Shown: positions 9,409 through 20,467, counted from the stretch's first letter. The stretch is DNA of 64,000 bases from Aquitalea denitrificans (GCF_009856625.1 NZ_CP047241.1:3286001-3350000), one strand, 5' to 3'. The notes: generated from the letters alone by a model not told the origin. Translations and numbers: made by a program.

Positions 9409-10236
9409 ATGACAGAACAAAATCAAGGGCAGGACCCCGGCACCGGGCCGGATGAAAAAGACCTCAACAGCAAGCTGAAAAAGCGCCTGGCAATTGCCGG
9501 CGGCCTGGTTGCCGTGGCACTGGCGGCCATACCGGTGCTGGATGGCATGAAAAAGCCCAAGGTGGAAATGACTGCCAGCACACCGGCAGGCAGCTCTGGC
9601 AAGATCGTCAACCCGAGTTCTACTCCAGCGGCAGAGGCTCCCGTACCGGAAGCTACCCCGGCCAGCGCTCCGGTGGTTGAGGCCAGCGCACCGCTGACAG
9701 ATGCCGGTACATCGCCTTCGCCTGCCGCACCCCTTGCAGCCCCCCCGCAGACCCCGGATGTCAGCAAGACACCTGCAGTTGCCAGTGCCAAGCCGGTATC
9801 ACCACCAGTTTCCCACGTACCCGCCAGCAAGCCCGCGGCAAAAGCTGCCGCAGGCACCGGTACAACAAGCCCAGCAGCAGCCCCCGTGGCCACACCACAT
9901 AGCGTAGCCAGCAAGCCGGCCCCGGCAGCCGCAGCACCACAGCCCACCGCCGCCACAGTAGCCACTGCGGAGAGCACACCGCTGGTGCAGAGCGTGCCGC
10001 CGGTGAAAGCCAAGCCGGAAGGCAGTTCACTGGGCTACAAACTACAGCTGGGCCTGTTTTCCAGTACCAGCAATGCAGAAAAACTGGTGAAAGAGCTGAA
10101 AGCCAAGGGCATTGAAGCCCATACCGAAACTCGCGTCCAGCTGGGCCCGTTCAAGAACCGGGCCGAAGCCGACGAGGCCATGGCCAAGCTGCGTAGTCTG
10201 GGCTACACCCCGCTGCTGGCTCCCGCCGGACAGTAG
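9409..10236 (+). CDS. SPOR-domain inner-membrane protein
   Basis: 275 residues. A charged cytoplasmic start (DEKDLNSKLKKR) is followed by one transmembrane helix (LAIAGGLVAVALAAIPVL, about residues 27-45) and a long Pro/Ala/Ser/Thr-rich linker. A C-terminal SPOR domain (GYKLQLGLFSSTSNAEKLVK to PLLAPAGQ) follows. SPOR domains bind denuded septal peptidoglycan, so a role at the divider (FtsN- or DedD-like) is likely but not shown. It is transcribed divergently from ndk and ends in a strong terminator. Equivalent single-gene SPOR proteins are common in Neisseriales. Confidence 0.85.
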   Translation: MTEQNQGQDPGTGPDEKDLNSKLKKRLAIAGGLVAVALAAIPVLDGMKKPKVEMTASTPAGSSGKIVNPSSTPAAEAPVPEATPASAPVVEASAPLTDAGTSPSPAAPLAAPPQTPDVSKTPAVASAKPVSPPVSHVPASKPAAKAAAGTGTTSPAAAPVATPHSVASKPAPAAAAPQPTAATVATAESTPLVQSVPPVKAKPEGSSLGYKLQLGLFSSTSNAEKLVKELKAKGIEAHTETRVQLGPFKNRAEADEAMAKLRSLGYTPLLAPAGQ

Positions 10237-10255
10237 TTGCACCAAACAGCACACC

Positions 10256-10288
10256 GGCCCGCCCTTCAACAAGGCGGGCCTTTTTTTT
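10256..10288 (+). terminator. Rho-independent terminator of the SPOR gene
   Basis: An 8-bp GC stem (GGCCCGCC / GGCGGGCC) is followed by eight T residues, 20 bases after the stop codon. Confidence 0.9.
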
Positions 10289-10397
10289 GCCCCGATGAAA
10301 AAAGGCAGTCACGGCTGCCTGAAGGTCGATCAGAGGATGCAAACCATGTCCGGAGCACGAGAAGCCAGGCGATAAGCGTGGCCCCTCTTGCTGCCGC

Positions 10398-11891
<1,494 letters not shown>

Positions 11892-12011
11892 GGTTTCTCC
11901 TTGCGCCGGGCCAGCCGGGGGCCTGCCGGTCAATAGACGGCATCAAAATGATTTGAGGGGTAGCTTTGTTAGGTGCAGCCCGGCCCATGAGGCAGGCCGG
12001 GCTGCGCGGTT

Positions 12012-12809
12012 TCAATCAGGCAGCTGCAACAGCCATTCGTGCTGCGGGTCGTTGTGGAAGGACCACTGGCGCTTGGGCCCAGCCATCACGTTGAGGTAAT
12101 AGGACTGGTAGCCATAGGGCACACATACCGGGTGATAACCACGCGGCACCATCATCACGTCGTGGTTTTCCACGGCATGCGATTCGTCCAGGCTGCGGTC
12201 GTCGGTATACACGCGCTGGAAGGCAAAGCCCTGCGGTGGGTCGATGCGGTGGTAATAGGTTTCTTCCAGTGCGCTTTCTGCTGGCAGATTGTCCAGATCG
12301 TGCTTGTGCGGCGGGTAGCTGGAAGAATGGCCGGACGGGGTGATCACCTCCACCACCAGCAGGCCATCCGCCGGCTCGGTCTGCGGCAGGATGTCGGTTA
12401 CATAGCGGGTGTTGGCCCCCTTGCCGCGCACGCTGCGCTGCATGCTGGCAGGTGCAATCAACCGTACTTCGCGCCCCGGCTGGCCGGGTGCCGAGCACAA
12501 GGCCACTTCGGCCGGCGTCAGTGCCCTGATGGTAAGAGGCTCTCCGGCCGGGACATACACCGCCCACGGTGCCTGCTCGTCGAACACGCTGCTGCGCTCG
12601 CCCAGGCTGTCCCAGTGCTGCGCCCCGGCCTGCACGGCCACCTTGCCGGTCAGCACCACCAGACAGCATTCGCGCCCGGCATCCTGCCAGCTTTCCTGAT
12701 CACCCACATCCAGTCGCACTGCGCGGAAACCCACATGCTGCCAACCGGCGCTTTGCGGGGTGATGTCGGCAATTTCACGTCCCTTGCCTGCCTTGACCAA
12801 CAAGCTCAT
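12012..12809 (-). CDS. iolB: 5-deoxy-glucuronate isomerase IolB
   Basis: 265 residues of a KduI/IolB bicupin fold. Family blocks include GHSSSYPPHKHDLDNLP, ETYYHRIDPPQGFAFQRVY and ENHDVMMVPRGYHPVCVPYG, which carry the metal-binding histidines. IolB converts 5-deoxy-glucuronate to 2-deoxy-5-keto-gluconate. Its start overlaps the stop of iolE by 4 bases, so the two are translationally coupled. Confidence 0.95.
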   Translation of the reverse strand: MSLLVKAGKGREIADITPQSAGWQHVGFRAVRLDVGDQESWQDAGRECCLVVLTGKVAVQAGAQHWDSLGERSSVFDEQAPWAVYVPAGEPLTIRALTPAEVALCSAPGQPGREVRLIAPASMQRSVRGKGANTRYVTDILPQTEPADGLLVVEVITPSGHSSSYPPHKHDLDNLPAESALEETYYHRIDPPQGFAFQRVYTDDRSLDESHAVENHDVMMVPRGYHPVCVPYGYQSYYLNVMAGPKRQWSFHNDPQHEWLLQLPD

Positions 12810-13723
12810 GCCACATTCCTTTCCTGCTGATTGATGGCCGCCACCAGCGATGACAGGGTGCGATAGCCCTTGTCGGCGTATTCATAGCTGGGGGCAACGA
12901 CCGGGTCCTGCTCGGCCTCCACCACCAGCCAGCCACTGTAGTCGTGATCGGCCAGGGTGTGCAGGATGGCAGCAAAGTCGATGCAGCCATCGCCCGGCAC
13001 GGTAAACGCACCATTGATCACTGCCTGCAAAAAGCTCCAGTTGCCGTTCCAGGCCTGCTTCACCACTTGCGGGCGCACATCCTTGCAATGCACATGCACC
13101 ACGCGGGCAATATGTTTGTTCAGCACCGCCAGCGCATCGCCCCCGGCGAAGGTAATGTGGCCGGTATCAAACAGCAGGCCGACTTCCGGGCCGGTCACCG
13201 CCATCAATTGGTCGATATCCTGCGCGGTTTCGACATAGGCCCCCATATGGTGGTGGTAGGCCAGGGTAATGCCGCGTGATTGCAGATGGCGGGCAAATTC
13301 GTTCAGCCGCGCGCCATAGGCCAGCCACTGCTGCGGGCTGCTAAAGCGCGGGCGCTTGTACAAGGGCTGGGGCTGGCCCTGGATGGCGCTGGCCACCTCG
13401 CCATACACCATCACCTTGCAGCCGTTTTGCACCAGCAATTGCAGATGAGGCTCGACGCGGCGGATTTCCTCTTCCACGCTGTTTTCCGCCAGATAACCGG
13501 AATGCCAGCCGGAAACGCACTCCACGCCATAAGGCTGTAATACGGCAGCCAGCGTTTGCGGGTCGCGCGGAAACTTGTTGCCCAGCTCGAAGCCCTGGTA
13601 ACCGATGCGCGCACCTTCGCGCAAAATGGTGTCCAGCGTGACTTCTCCGCCCAGCGAGGGCAGGTCGTCATTGCACCAGGAAATGGGGTTGATGCCGATT
13701 TTTACCTTGAATGGCTTGCTCAT
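12806..13723 (-). CDS. iolE: Myo-inosose-2 dehydratase IolE (copy 1)
   Basis: 305 residues of a TIM-barrel AP-endonuclease-2 fold. The IolE signatures KIGINPISWCNDDLPSLGG, GFELGNKFPRD, YHHHMGAYVET, LLFDTGHITFAGGD and VVEAEQDP are clear. It dehydrates scyllo-inosose (2-keto-myo-inositol) to the 1,2-dione intermediate. It lies between iolC (18 bases upstream) and iolB (overlapping). A second full-length copy occurs at 21748-22659. Confidence 0.95.
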   Translation of the reverse strand: MSKPFKVKIGINPISWCNDDLPSLGGEVTLDTILREGARIGYQGFELGNKFPRDPQTLAAVLQPYGVECVSGWHSGYLAENSVEEEIRRVEPHLQLLVQNGCKVMVYGEVASAIQGQPQPLYKRPRFSSPQQWLAYGARLNEFARHLQSRGITLAYHHHMGAYVETAQDIDQLMAVTGPEVGLLFDTGHITFAGGDALAVLNKHIARVVHVHCKDVRPQVVKQAWNGNWSFLQAVINGAFTVPGDGCIDFAAILHTLADHDYSGWLVVEAEQDPVVAPSYEYADKGYRTLSSLVAAINQQERNVA

Positions 13724-13741
13724 TATTGTTCTCCCGGGTGC

Positions 13742-15688
13742 TCAGCGCGGCTGGCGACGGCTGCGCCAGATGTCGATCAGGGTTTCAAAATTGCCACGGG
13801 CGGCAGCAATCAGCCCGGCGTCGTCCAGTTCGCCGGCCAGCCAGCGTTGTGACGGTTCGTGGAACAGCGTGCGTCCCACCATGAAACCACGGCAGCTGCG
13901 GCTGGCTGCCGCATCGGCAAAGCCCTGACGCAGCACATCCAGCGAAGCGTGCAGGCCCAGCAGCACCACACCACGGCAATAAGGGTCACGCTCGGCCAGC
14001 AGCGCATCCACCGCCTGCCATTGCGCGGCCGACATGGATTCCAGCTTCCACCACTCCGGATAGATGCCCAGATTGTAAAAACGCTTGAGCGCGCGCAGCA
14101 CGGTATCCGGCTGTTGCGGCAGCTTTTTCGACGGAATTACTTCCAGCAGCAGCTCGTGGCCGCTCAGTTGCGCCGCCTCGTAAATGGCGCGCACCTGGGC
14201 TTCCTGCTCCAGCCGGTTTTCCAGCGTGTCGTCCGGGTGGTACTGCACCAGACATTTGATGATGTGTTCCTGCGGCCAGCTTTCCAGCCGGGCAGTGGCG
14301 GTACGGCCACGGTCGAATTCCAGCGGGTTGGAACCGGGCAGCTCCACCGGTCGGCCTATCCACCAGCCGCGACCGGTGGCGGCATACATGGCATCCTCGC
14401 CGTAGCGGTCGTCCACCAGAATGCCGATGTGGCCCTGCAGTTGCAGCGCGCTTTCGGTTTGCGCCACCGCCTCCACCAGCAGGCGCTTGAGCACGGAAAT
14501 GCGCGCCTCGTCCGCCCCGCTTTGCCGCGCCAGCTCGAAAAACTGGTTGCGGTGGTCGAAGGCAAACACGCACAGGTCATCCCATTGCTTGCGCTTGATG
14601 CTGACCCGGTGCAGACGGCTGAGCGTGGCATCGTCACCCGGTCGCAGCGGTGTCTGTTCCAGACCGAGGAAATAATCCAGTTCGGCCGGGGTGGGCATGG
14701 CTGGCGAGCAGCCATGGCGCGACACCACCAGTGCGCCGCAGGCATTGGCACGGGTGCAGCACCAGCCATAGTCGCGGCCATGCAGCCAGCCGGACAGGAA
14801 GCCGGACAGAAAGGCATCGCCCGCGCCCAGTACATTCATCACTTCCACCTGCGCGCCCTTGACCGATAACGCATCCTCGATGCGCACCGGGATGGCACCC
14901 GGAATCACCGCGCAGCCCAGCGGGCCGCGTTTCACCACCAGCGTGGCCTGCGGAGCCAACTGGCGCACGGTAGCCAGGCTGGTGAGCAAATCGTCCGAGC
15001 CCCCGGCGATATTGATTTCTTCTTCGGTACCGACAATCAGGTCGAACAGCGGCAGTACCGATTGCAAATGGGCAGTCACACCATCGCTGGCGATATAGCG
15101 CTCCTCGCCATTGCCACGGCCGGTAATGCCCCACAGCACCGGGCGATAGTCGATATCCAGCACGGTGCGCACATCGTGCTTTCGTGCCAGCGCCAGCGCC
15201 TTGCGGCTGGCGGCATTTACCTTGGCGGTGGAAAAGTGGGTGCCGGTAATCAGCAGCGCCTTGCTGGAGGCAATGAAGTCTTCATTGATATCCGCTTCTT
15301 CCAGCGCCATGTCGGCACAGTTTTCACGGTAGAACAGCAGGGGGAAGGTATCGCGGTCCTTGATGCCCAACAGCACCAGCGCGGTAAGCCGCTCCGGGTC
15401 TACCTTCACCTGGCTGACATCACAGCCTTCGGCAGACAGGGTGTCCAGCAGGTAGCGGCCCATGTGTTCGTCGCCCACGCGGGACAGCATGGCCGACTTC
15501 AGGCCCAGCCTGGCAGTACCGAAAGCGATATTGGCGGAGGAGCCGCCCAGATAGCGGGCAAAGCTGCTGGCGTCTTCCAGCCGGGCTCCCAGTTGGCGGG
15601 CATACAAGTCGATGGCCAGTCTGCCCAGGCAGATCAGGTCCAGCGGTCGGTCGGCAGCAAAATGGGTGGTGTTTTGCATGATGTGCAT
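13742..15688 (-). CDS. iolC: 5-dehydro-2-deoxygluconokinase IolC fused to a DUF2090 aldolase-like domain
   Basis: 648 residues in two halves. Residues about 15-330 are a PfkB-type sugar kinase with RYLGGSSANIAFGTARLG and the catalytic GAGDAFLSGFLSG loop. Residues about 335-640 are a DUF2090 domain (FAFDHRNQFFELARQSG, GRGWWIGRPVELPGS, FMVGRTLFHEPSQRW). DUF2090 fusions to IolC occur in many proteobacteria and are thought to supply the 6-phospho-5-dehydro-2-deoxygluconate aldolase (IolJ) step. That fits the absence of a separate iolJ here. First gene of the iolCEBA operon, divergent from the RpiR regulator. Confidence 0.92.
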   Translation of the reverse strand: MHIMQNTTHFAADRPLDLICLGRLAIDLYARQLGARLEDASSFARYLGGSSANIAFGTARLGLKSAMLSRVGDEHMGRYLLDTLSAEGCDVSQVKVDPERLTALVLLGIKDRDTFPLLFYRENCADMALEEADINEDFIASSKALLITGTHFSTAKVNAASRKALALARKHDVRTVLDIDYRPVLWGITGRGNGEERYIASDGVTAHLQSVLPLFDLIVGTEEEINIAGGSDDLLTSLATVRQLAPQATLVVKRGPLGCAVIPGAIPVRIEDALSVKGAQVEVMNVLGAGDAFLSGFLSGWLHGRDYGWCCTRANACGALVVSRHGCSPAMPTPAELDYFLGLEQTPLRPGDDATLSRLHRVSIKRKQWDDLCVFAFDHRNQFFELARQSGADEARISVLKRLLVEAVAQTESALQLQGHIGILVDDRYGEDAMYAATGRGWWIGRPVELPGSNPLEFDRGRTATARLESWPQEHIIKCLVQYHPDDTLENRLEQEAQVRAIYEAAQLSGHELLLEVIPSKKLPQQPDTVLRALKRFYNLGIYPEWWKLESMSAAQWQAVDALLAERDPYCRGVVLLGLHASLDVLRQGFADAAASRSCRGFMVGRTLFHEPSQRWLAGELDDAGLIAAARGNFETLIDIWRSRRQPR

Positions 15689-15831
15689 TCTTTGTCTCGT
15701 TGAGTGACTGTCCGCCGCTGCGGCCCGCCTCCACCCGCCCGGGGAAGTGCGCCGTCAGCCATATCGGTGAAGTCCAGCATAAATCGGCGGCCTGATGAAT
15801 GCAACTTTTTTTTCGTATTTATTTTCTAATA

Positions 15832-15844
15832 GAAATTATTTTCC
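15832..15844. promoter_or_regulatory. Candidate RpiR/IolR operator between iolC and the regulator
   Basis: GAAATTATTTTCC lies in the AT-rich divergent promoter region. Its 12-base core is identical to a site at 28933-28944 before another dehydrogenase gene, and it shares the GAAA-N4-TTTC pattern with 21562-21579 and 28901-28916. The pattern resembles the GGAA-N6-TTCC type operators described for rhizobial IolR. Binding is inferred. Confidence 0.55.
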
Positions 15845-15914
15845 GAAAAATGTTTTTGTAGTGCGCCGGTTTCACTCTAAAATGACCGCATCCAGACTGC
15901 CGGAAATTCTTACC

Positions 15915-16781
15915 ATGACCAAGGAAATGAGCGCCGATCAGCTCATGCAGCGCATTGCCGAGGAATACGAAGACCTGAGCAAGCAGCTGAAGGTGATTGC
16001 CAAATACATAGAAGAACACCGCCAAACCCTGGTACTGGAACGCATTACCGACATTGCCCAGGCCTGTGAGGTGCAACCTTCCGCCATCGTGCGTTTTGCC
16101 CAGCGCTTTGGTTTCAGCGGCTTTTCCGACATGCAGACGGTGTTTCGCGATGCCTTTGCTCCGGCCGGTGGCAATGTCAACAACTACCAGAAGCGCATCC
16201 GCAGCGTGATTGCCACCCAGGACACGCCGCTGAGCAATACCCAGGTGACGCAGAACTTCATCACGGCCTGCCAGCAAGGGCTGGATGATCTGTCCGAGGC
16301 ACTGGACCCGGTGGCCATCGACAAGGCGGTGGAGCTGCTGGTGAAGGCGGACAATATCTATGTGGTGGCGGTGCGGCGCATGTTTCCGATTGCCAGCTAT
16401 ATCAGCTATGCCTTGCAGCACACTGCCAAGCGGGTGCATCTGGTTTCCGGCCTGGGCGGCATGTACCACGACCAGATCCGCAGCATTCGCGAAAACGACT
16501 TGCTGATCGCCATCAGCTTTCAGCCCTATGGCAAGGAAACCCGCTACTGCGCCCGGGTGGCTGCGCAGAACAAGGCAAAGCAGCTGGTGATTACCGACAG
16601 CCAGTTAAGCCCGCTGGCACGCAATGCCGACGCGGTGCTGACGGTAAAAGAGGGCACGGCGTTTTCCTTCCGTTCGCTCACCAGCACCATCAGCCTGTGT
16701 CAGGCCTTGTTCATTGCCCTGTCTTACCGGCTGGAACTGGTGATTGAAGAGACCCGCGACGCCGGGGCTTACGACGACTGA
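15915..16781 (+). CDS. MurR/RpiR-family transcriptional regulator, likely inositol regulator IolR
   Basis: An N-terminal RpiR helix-turn-helix (ITDIAQACEVQPSAIVRFAQ then RFGFSGFSDMQ) is followed by a SIS sugar-isomerase domain (ADNIYVVAVRRMFPIASYIS, LLIAISFQPYGKETRYCARV). RpiR-type IolR proteins repress inositol genes and sense a phosphorylated intermediate through the SIS domain. I chose the ATG at 15915 (288 residues). An in-frame ATG at 15882 and a longer extension are possible because ribosome sites are weak. It is divergent from iolC, and its 3' end overlaps the convergent EamA gene by 71 bases. Confidence 0.85.
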   Translation: MTKEMSADQLMQRIAEEYEDLSKQLKVIAKYIEEHRQTLVLERITDIAQACEVQPSAIVRFAQRFGFSGFSDMQTVFRDAFAPAGGNVNNYQKRIRSVIATQDTPLSNTQVTQNFITACQQGLDDLSEALDPVAIDKAVELLVKADNIYVVAVRRMFPIASYISYALQHTAKRVHLVSGLGGMYHDQIRSIRENDLLIAISFQPYGKETRYCARVAAQNKAKQLVITDSQLSPLARNADAVLTVKEGTAFSFRSLTSTISLCQALFIALSYRLELVIEETRDAGAYDD

Positions 16782-17646
16782 TCAGCAAGGACGACATGAT
16801 CAGGCCCGCGCCGGTCAGTTGACTGGCGCTCATGCTGCTGCCAAACCACCACCAAGCCAGCGCGGCAGTCCACACCGGCTCCAGCAGCAGGATGAAAGCG
16901 GAACGCTGCATTGGCACCCGCGCCTGCGCCCAGCCTTGCAGGAAGAAACGGCCACAGGTGGCCAGCAGAATGCTCACCAGCAGCCAGCCCCATACCGTGG
17001 GGCTGAGACTGGCCGGCCAATGTTCCACCATTGCACTGCCGGCAAAACCGGCCAGCCCGGACAGCAGCAGCTGCAAGGCGGTCAGGCTTAATGCAGCGGC
17101 CTTGGCACCCGCCCTGCCGTTCAGATTGAGAAACACCGACATCGCCAGCGCGGACGCCAGAAACAGGCTGTCTGCCGCGCCCAGCTGCCAGCCACCATGC
17201 AAGGCCATGGCCGCCACGCCCAACGCTGCCAGCGGCATGGCCCACAAGGTTTGTGCCAGCAGCACGGTGCCAAACATCAGCCGAGCCAGTACCGGGGCCA
17301 GCACCACCCCCAGGCTGCCGATGAAGGCCCCCACCCCCAGGTTATTGCTTTGCTGCAAGGCCAGCATCCACAGCACCATGGCCAAGGCCAGCATTACCGC
17401 ACTCCACCAGCTGCTGGCCGGCAAACGCCATGGCAGCGGCTGGGCACGCCAGCGCGCCAGCACGGTCAGCAGCGCGCCGGCCGAGGCAAAGCGCACTCCC
17501 AGAAACAGCAGGGGCGGCATGCCGCGCAAGACCTCCTTGGAACACAGCCAGCCAAAACCGGCAATCAGGGTAACCAGCAGCAGCGTGGCTTCCGCCAGAC
17601 CGGGACGTACGGCACGATTCAAGAGCAGGACACCTTTTCGCAACAA
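16711..17646 (-). CDS. EamA/DMT-family transporter
   Basis: About 311 residues with roughly ten hydrophobic helices in two EamA repeats. The C-terminal repeat carries PMQRSAFILLLEPVWTAALAWW, typical of drug/metabolite exporters of the RhaT/EamA type. Substrate unknown. No ATG lies near the expected start; the first possible codons are TTG at 17646/17643 or a later TTG, so the start is uncertain. It overlaps the convergent rpiR gene. It lies just past the terminator of the ABC importer operon, so it may need its own promoter. Confidence 0.75.
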   Translation of the reverse strand: MLRKGVLLLNRAVRPGLAEATLLLVTLIAGFGWLCSKEVLRGMPPLLFLGVRFASAGALLTVLARWRAQPLPWRLPASSWWSAVMLALAMVLWMLALQQSNNLGVGAFIGSLGVVLAPVLARLMFGTVLLAQTLWAMPLAALGVAAMALHGGWQLGAADSLFLASALAMSVFLNLNGRAGAKAAALSLTALQLLLSGLAGFAGSAMVEHWPASLSPTVWGWLLVSILLATCGRFFLQGWAQARVPMQRSAFILLLEPVWTAALAWWWFGSSMSASQLTGAGLIMSSLLISRRKPRRRGSLQSPVPAGKTGQ

Positions 17647-17653
17647 TAAAAAA

Positions 17654-17673
17654 CGGGAAGGCTAGCCTTCCCG
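17654..17673 (-). terminator. Terminator of the inositol ABC importer operon
   Basis: CGGGAAGGCTAGCCTTCCCG is a perfect 20-base palindrome. On the minus strand it is followed by a T-rich run (TTTTTTATTG), about 115 bases after the permease stop. Confidence 0.85.
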
Positions 17674-17786
17674 ATCAACACCCTGCTGAGAGATTCTTGC
17701 CGCAATGCCATGCTGCATGCGAACAGCGGGGTGTGACACCACCTGCAGTTTAACTGTTGTCACCCCCGCTGTGTGATAGCGGTCTA

Positions 17787-18812
17787 TCAGCTGCGGCGAT
17801 TACGCTGGCGGTACTGGTCTGCCACCACGGCCACCACGATGATGATGCCTTTGACGATTTCCTGGTAATAGGCGTCGATACGCAGGAAGGTGAAGCCGGA
17901 CGTCATGGTGCCCAGAATCAGCGCGCCAATCACCGTGCCGGTAATCTTGCCCAGGCCGCCATTGAGCGAGGTGCCGCCAATCACCGCAGCGGCAATCGCG
18001 TCCAGCTCGTACATCATGCCCATGCCGGCCTGGCCGGATACCGCCCGCGCCGAGGTCACCACCCCGGCCAGACCGGACAACAAGCCGGCCACGGTGTACA
18101 CCAGAATCAGGTGGCGGTTGACATTGATACCGGCCACCCGAGCTGCCGCACGGTTAGCGCCAATGGCGTAGGTGTATTTGCCGTAGCGGGTGTAGCTGAG
18201 GATGATGTGGAACACCAGCGCAGTAATCAGAAAGATGATGATGGGGTTGATGCCGGCACCAATCGCCGCATAGTGGTCCGACAACATGCTGATGGGTTCA
18301 CCCTGGGTGTACCACTTGGCCAGACCACGGGCGGTCACCATCATGCCCAAGGTGGCGATGAAGGGCGGGATCGCCGTTTTGGCAATCACCGCACCGTTGA
18401 TCAGCCCACACACCAGCCCCACCAGCAGGCCGGCGGCCAGCGGTGCGATTACCGGCAGGTCGGTCAGTGATGGGAATACCGCGCGGGCAAAGTCCGAAGT
18501 TTGCGCCAGACTGGCCGACACCATGGCGGTAAGTGCCACCACCGAGCCGGATGAGAGGTCGATGCCGCCCATGATGATGATCTGGGTAACGCCCACCGCG
18601 ATGATGCCGATTACCGACACCTGTAGCACCATCACGATCAGTCTTTCCTTGTTGGCGATGAAACTTTGGCCAACAAACAGCCAGCCCAATAGTTCAAATA
18701 CCAGGGCCACGCCCAGCAGCACCATGAAGATGCGCGCTTCGGCGGGAAGCTTGAACCTGAACGCGCCGGACTTGGGGGATTTGCCCAGTGCTTGCGTATT
18801 GCTGATTGCCAT
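17787..18812 (-). CDS. Sugar ABC transporter permease (RbsC type), probably inositol
   Basis: 341 residues of a BPD_transp_2 membrane domain with eight to ten helices. The signature GGIDLSSGSVVALTAMVSAS and the conserved AARVAGINVNRHLILVYTVAGL block are present. It forms the channel of a CUT2-type importer with the ATPase and binding protein encoded upstream. Location inside the iol region suggests inositol (compare IatP of Caulobacter), but RbsC-type permeases cannot be told apart by sequence alone. Confidence 0.88.
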   Translation of the reverse strand: MAISNTQALGKSPKSGAFRFKLPAEARIFMVLLGVALVFELLGWLFVGQSFIANKERLIVMVLQVSVIGIIAVGVTQIIIMGGIDLSSGSVVALTAMVSASLAQTSDFARAVFPSLTDLPVIAPLAAGLLVGLVCGLINGAVIAKTAIPPFIATLGMMVTARGLAKWYTQGEPISMLSDHYAAIGAGINPIIIFLITALVFHIILSYTRYGKYTYAIGANRAAARVAGINVNRHLILVYTVAGLLSGLAGVVTSARAVSGQAGMGMMYELDAIAAAVIGGTSLNGGLGKITGTVIGALILGTMTSGFTFLRIDAYYQEIVKGIIIVVAVVADQYRQRNRRS

Positions 18813-18861
18813 TTTGTCTTCTCCTGCTGTTATTGTGCTTGGCTGCTCAAGCGTCTGACGC

Positions 18862-20409
18862 TCAACCGGCAGCCAGCGTCATGATGCTGACCTGGTCGGC
18901 ATCGGCGCGATCGACAATGCCGGTCACCCGGCCCTCGTGCATCACCATGATGCGGTCACTCATGCCCAGTACCTCGGGCAGCTCCGACGAAATCATGATG
19001 ACGGCCACGCCCTGCCCGGCCAGCTTGCAGATCAGTTTGTGGATTTCTGCCTTGGCACCCACGTCGATGCCACGGGTGGGTTCATCCAGAATCAGTATTT
19101 TCGGGTTGGTCAGCAGCCAGCGGCCTATCAATACCTTCTGCTGGTTGCCACCGGACAGGTTCTCGATGCGTTCTTCTAGATTCGGGGTTTTCACCCGCAG
19201 CGTGCCGGACATGGCCGCGCACATTTCATCCAGCGCCTGTTGCCGCACGAAACCGGCCTTGAGATTGTCTCCGCCCAGCACTGAAATCTGCATGTTTTCC
19301 TGAATGCTCAGGTTGAGAAAACAGCCGGTGTCCTTGCGGTCCTCGGTGAGAAAGGCCATGCCGTGCTGCATGGCAGTGCGCGGCGAATCCACCGTCACCG
19401 CCTGGCCATGGATGCGGATCTGGCCGCTGCTGGCCGGGCTGACGCCAAACAGGGTTTCCGCCACATTGCTGCGACCGGAGCCGATCAGCCCCGCCACGCC
19501 GAGGATTTCCCCCTGGCGCACGGAAAAGGACACATCGTGGAATACGCCATCGAGGGTGAGCTGTTCCACTTCCAGCGCCACCTCGCCAATCGGCACGATG
19601 GTTTTGGGGAACATCTCGGTGATTTCGCGCCCCACCATCATGCGGATCACTTCATCATGGCTGAGCTGTTCCACCCGCTTGCAGCCGATGAAATGGCCAT
19701 CGCGGAATACCGACACCTCGTCGGCAATCTCGAACAGCTCGTTCATCTTGTGGGTGATGTAGATGATGCCCTTGCCCTGCTCGCGCAGCATGCGCACGAT
19801 GCGGAACAGGTGGGCGACTTCGTGCTCGGTCAGCGCTGAGGTGGGTTCGTCCATGATCAGCACGTCGGAGTTGTACGACACCGCACGGGCAATCTCCACC
19901 ATCTGGCGGCTGGAAATGCTCAGGCTGGCCACCTTGGCTTCCGGGTCCAGATCAATCGACAGCTGGGCAAACAGCTCGTGCGTCATCTGGTACATTTTGG
20001 CGTGGTCGATCAGGCCGAAGCGGTTCAGCGGCTCGCGGCGGATCCAGATGTTTTCGGCAATGCTCATGAAGGGCATCAGGTTGAGTTCCTGATGAATCAT
20101 GGCAATGCCGTTTTCCAGTGCGTCCAGCGGCGAAGTCAGCGCGATTTCGCGACCGTGCAGGCGATAGACGCCCTGGTCCGGGATATACACCCCGGCCAGG
20201 ATTTTCATCAGCGTGGACTTGCCGGCGCCGTTTTCGCCCATCAGCGCATGCACGGTACCGGCACGCAGGCGGAAGGACACATCATCCAGCGCCACCACAC
20301 CGGGAAAAGCCTTGCGTACACCTTCCACTTCAATCAGCAGCGTTTCGCTGTTCACCGGCGGGTGGGACGGGGCGGCTGCCAGCGGTTTTTCCGGGGCCAG
20401 GCTCAACAT
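18862..20409 (-). CDS. Sugar ABC transporter ATP-binding protein (CUT2, two nucleotide-binding domains)
   Basis: 515 residues. The first domain has Walker A GENGAGKS and Walker B VLIMDEPTSAL. The second has the degenerate GLIGSGRSN P-loop usual for this family, plus LSGGNQQKV and ILILDEPTRGIDVG. It energises import with the flanking permease and binding protein. It lies 58 bases downstream of the binding-protein gene. Probably the inositol ATPase (IatA type). Confidence 0.9.
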   Translation of the reverse strand: MLSLAPEKPLAAAPSHPPVNSETLLIEVEGVRKAFPGVVALDDVSFRLRAGTVHALMGENGAGKSTLMKILAGVYIPDQGVYRLHGREIALTSPLDALENGIAMIHQELNLMPFMSIAENIWIRREPLNRFGLIDHAKMYQMTHELFAQLSIDLDPEAKVASLSISSRQMVEIARAVSYNSDVLIMDEPTSALTEHEVAHLFRIVRMLREQGKGIIYITHKMNELFEIADEVSVFRDGHFIGCKRVEQLSHDEVIRMMVGREITEMFPKTIVPIGEVALEVEQLTLDGVFHDVSFSVRQGEILGVAGLIGSGRSNVAETLFGVSPASSGQIRIHGQAVTVDSPRTAMQHGMAFLTEDRKDTGCFLNLSIQENMQISVLGGDNLKAGFVRQQALDEMCAAMSGTLRVKTPNLEERIENLSGGNQQKVLIGRWLLTNPKILILDEPTRGIDVGAKAEIHKLICKLAGQGVAVIMISSELPEVLGMSDRIMVMHEGRVTGIVDRADADQVSIMTLAAG

Positions 20410-20467
20410 GGCTTGCTCTCCTCCTTGAGTACCGGGCGGCGCGCTGCTGCGGCCGCCCGCCTCAGCA

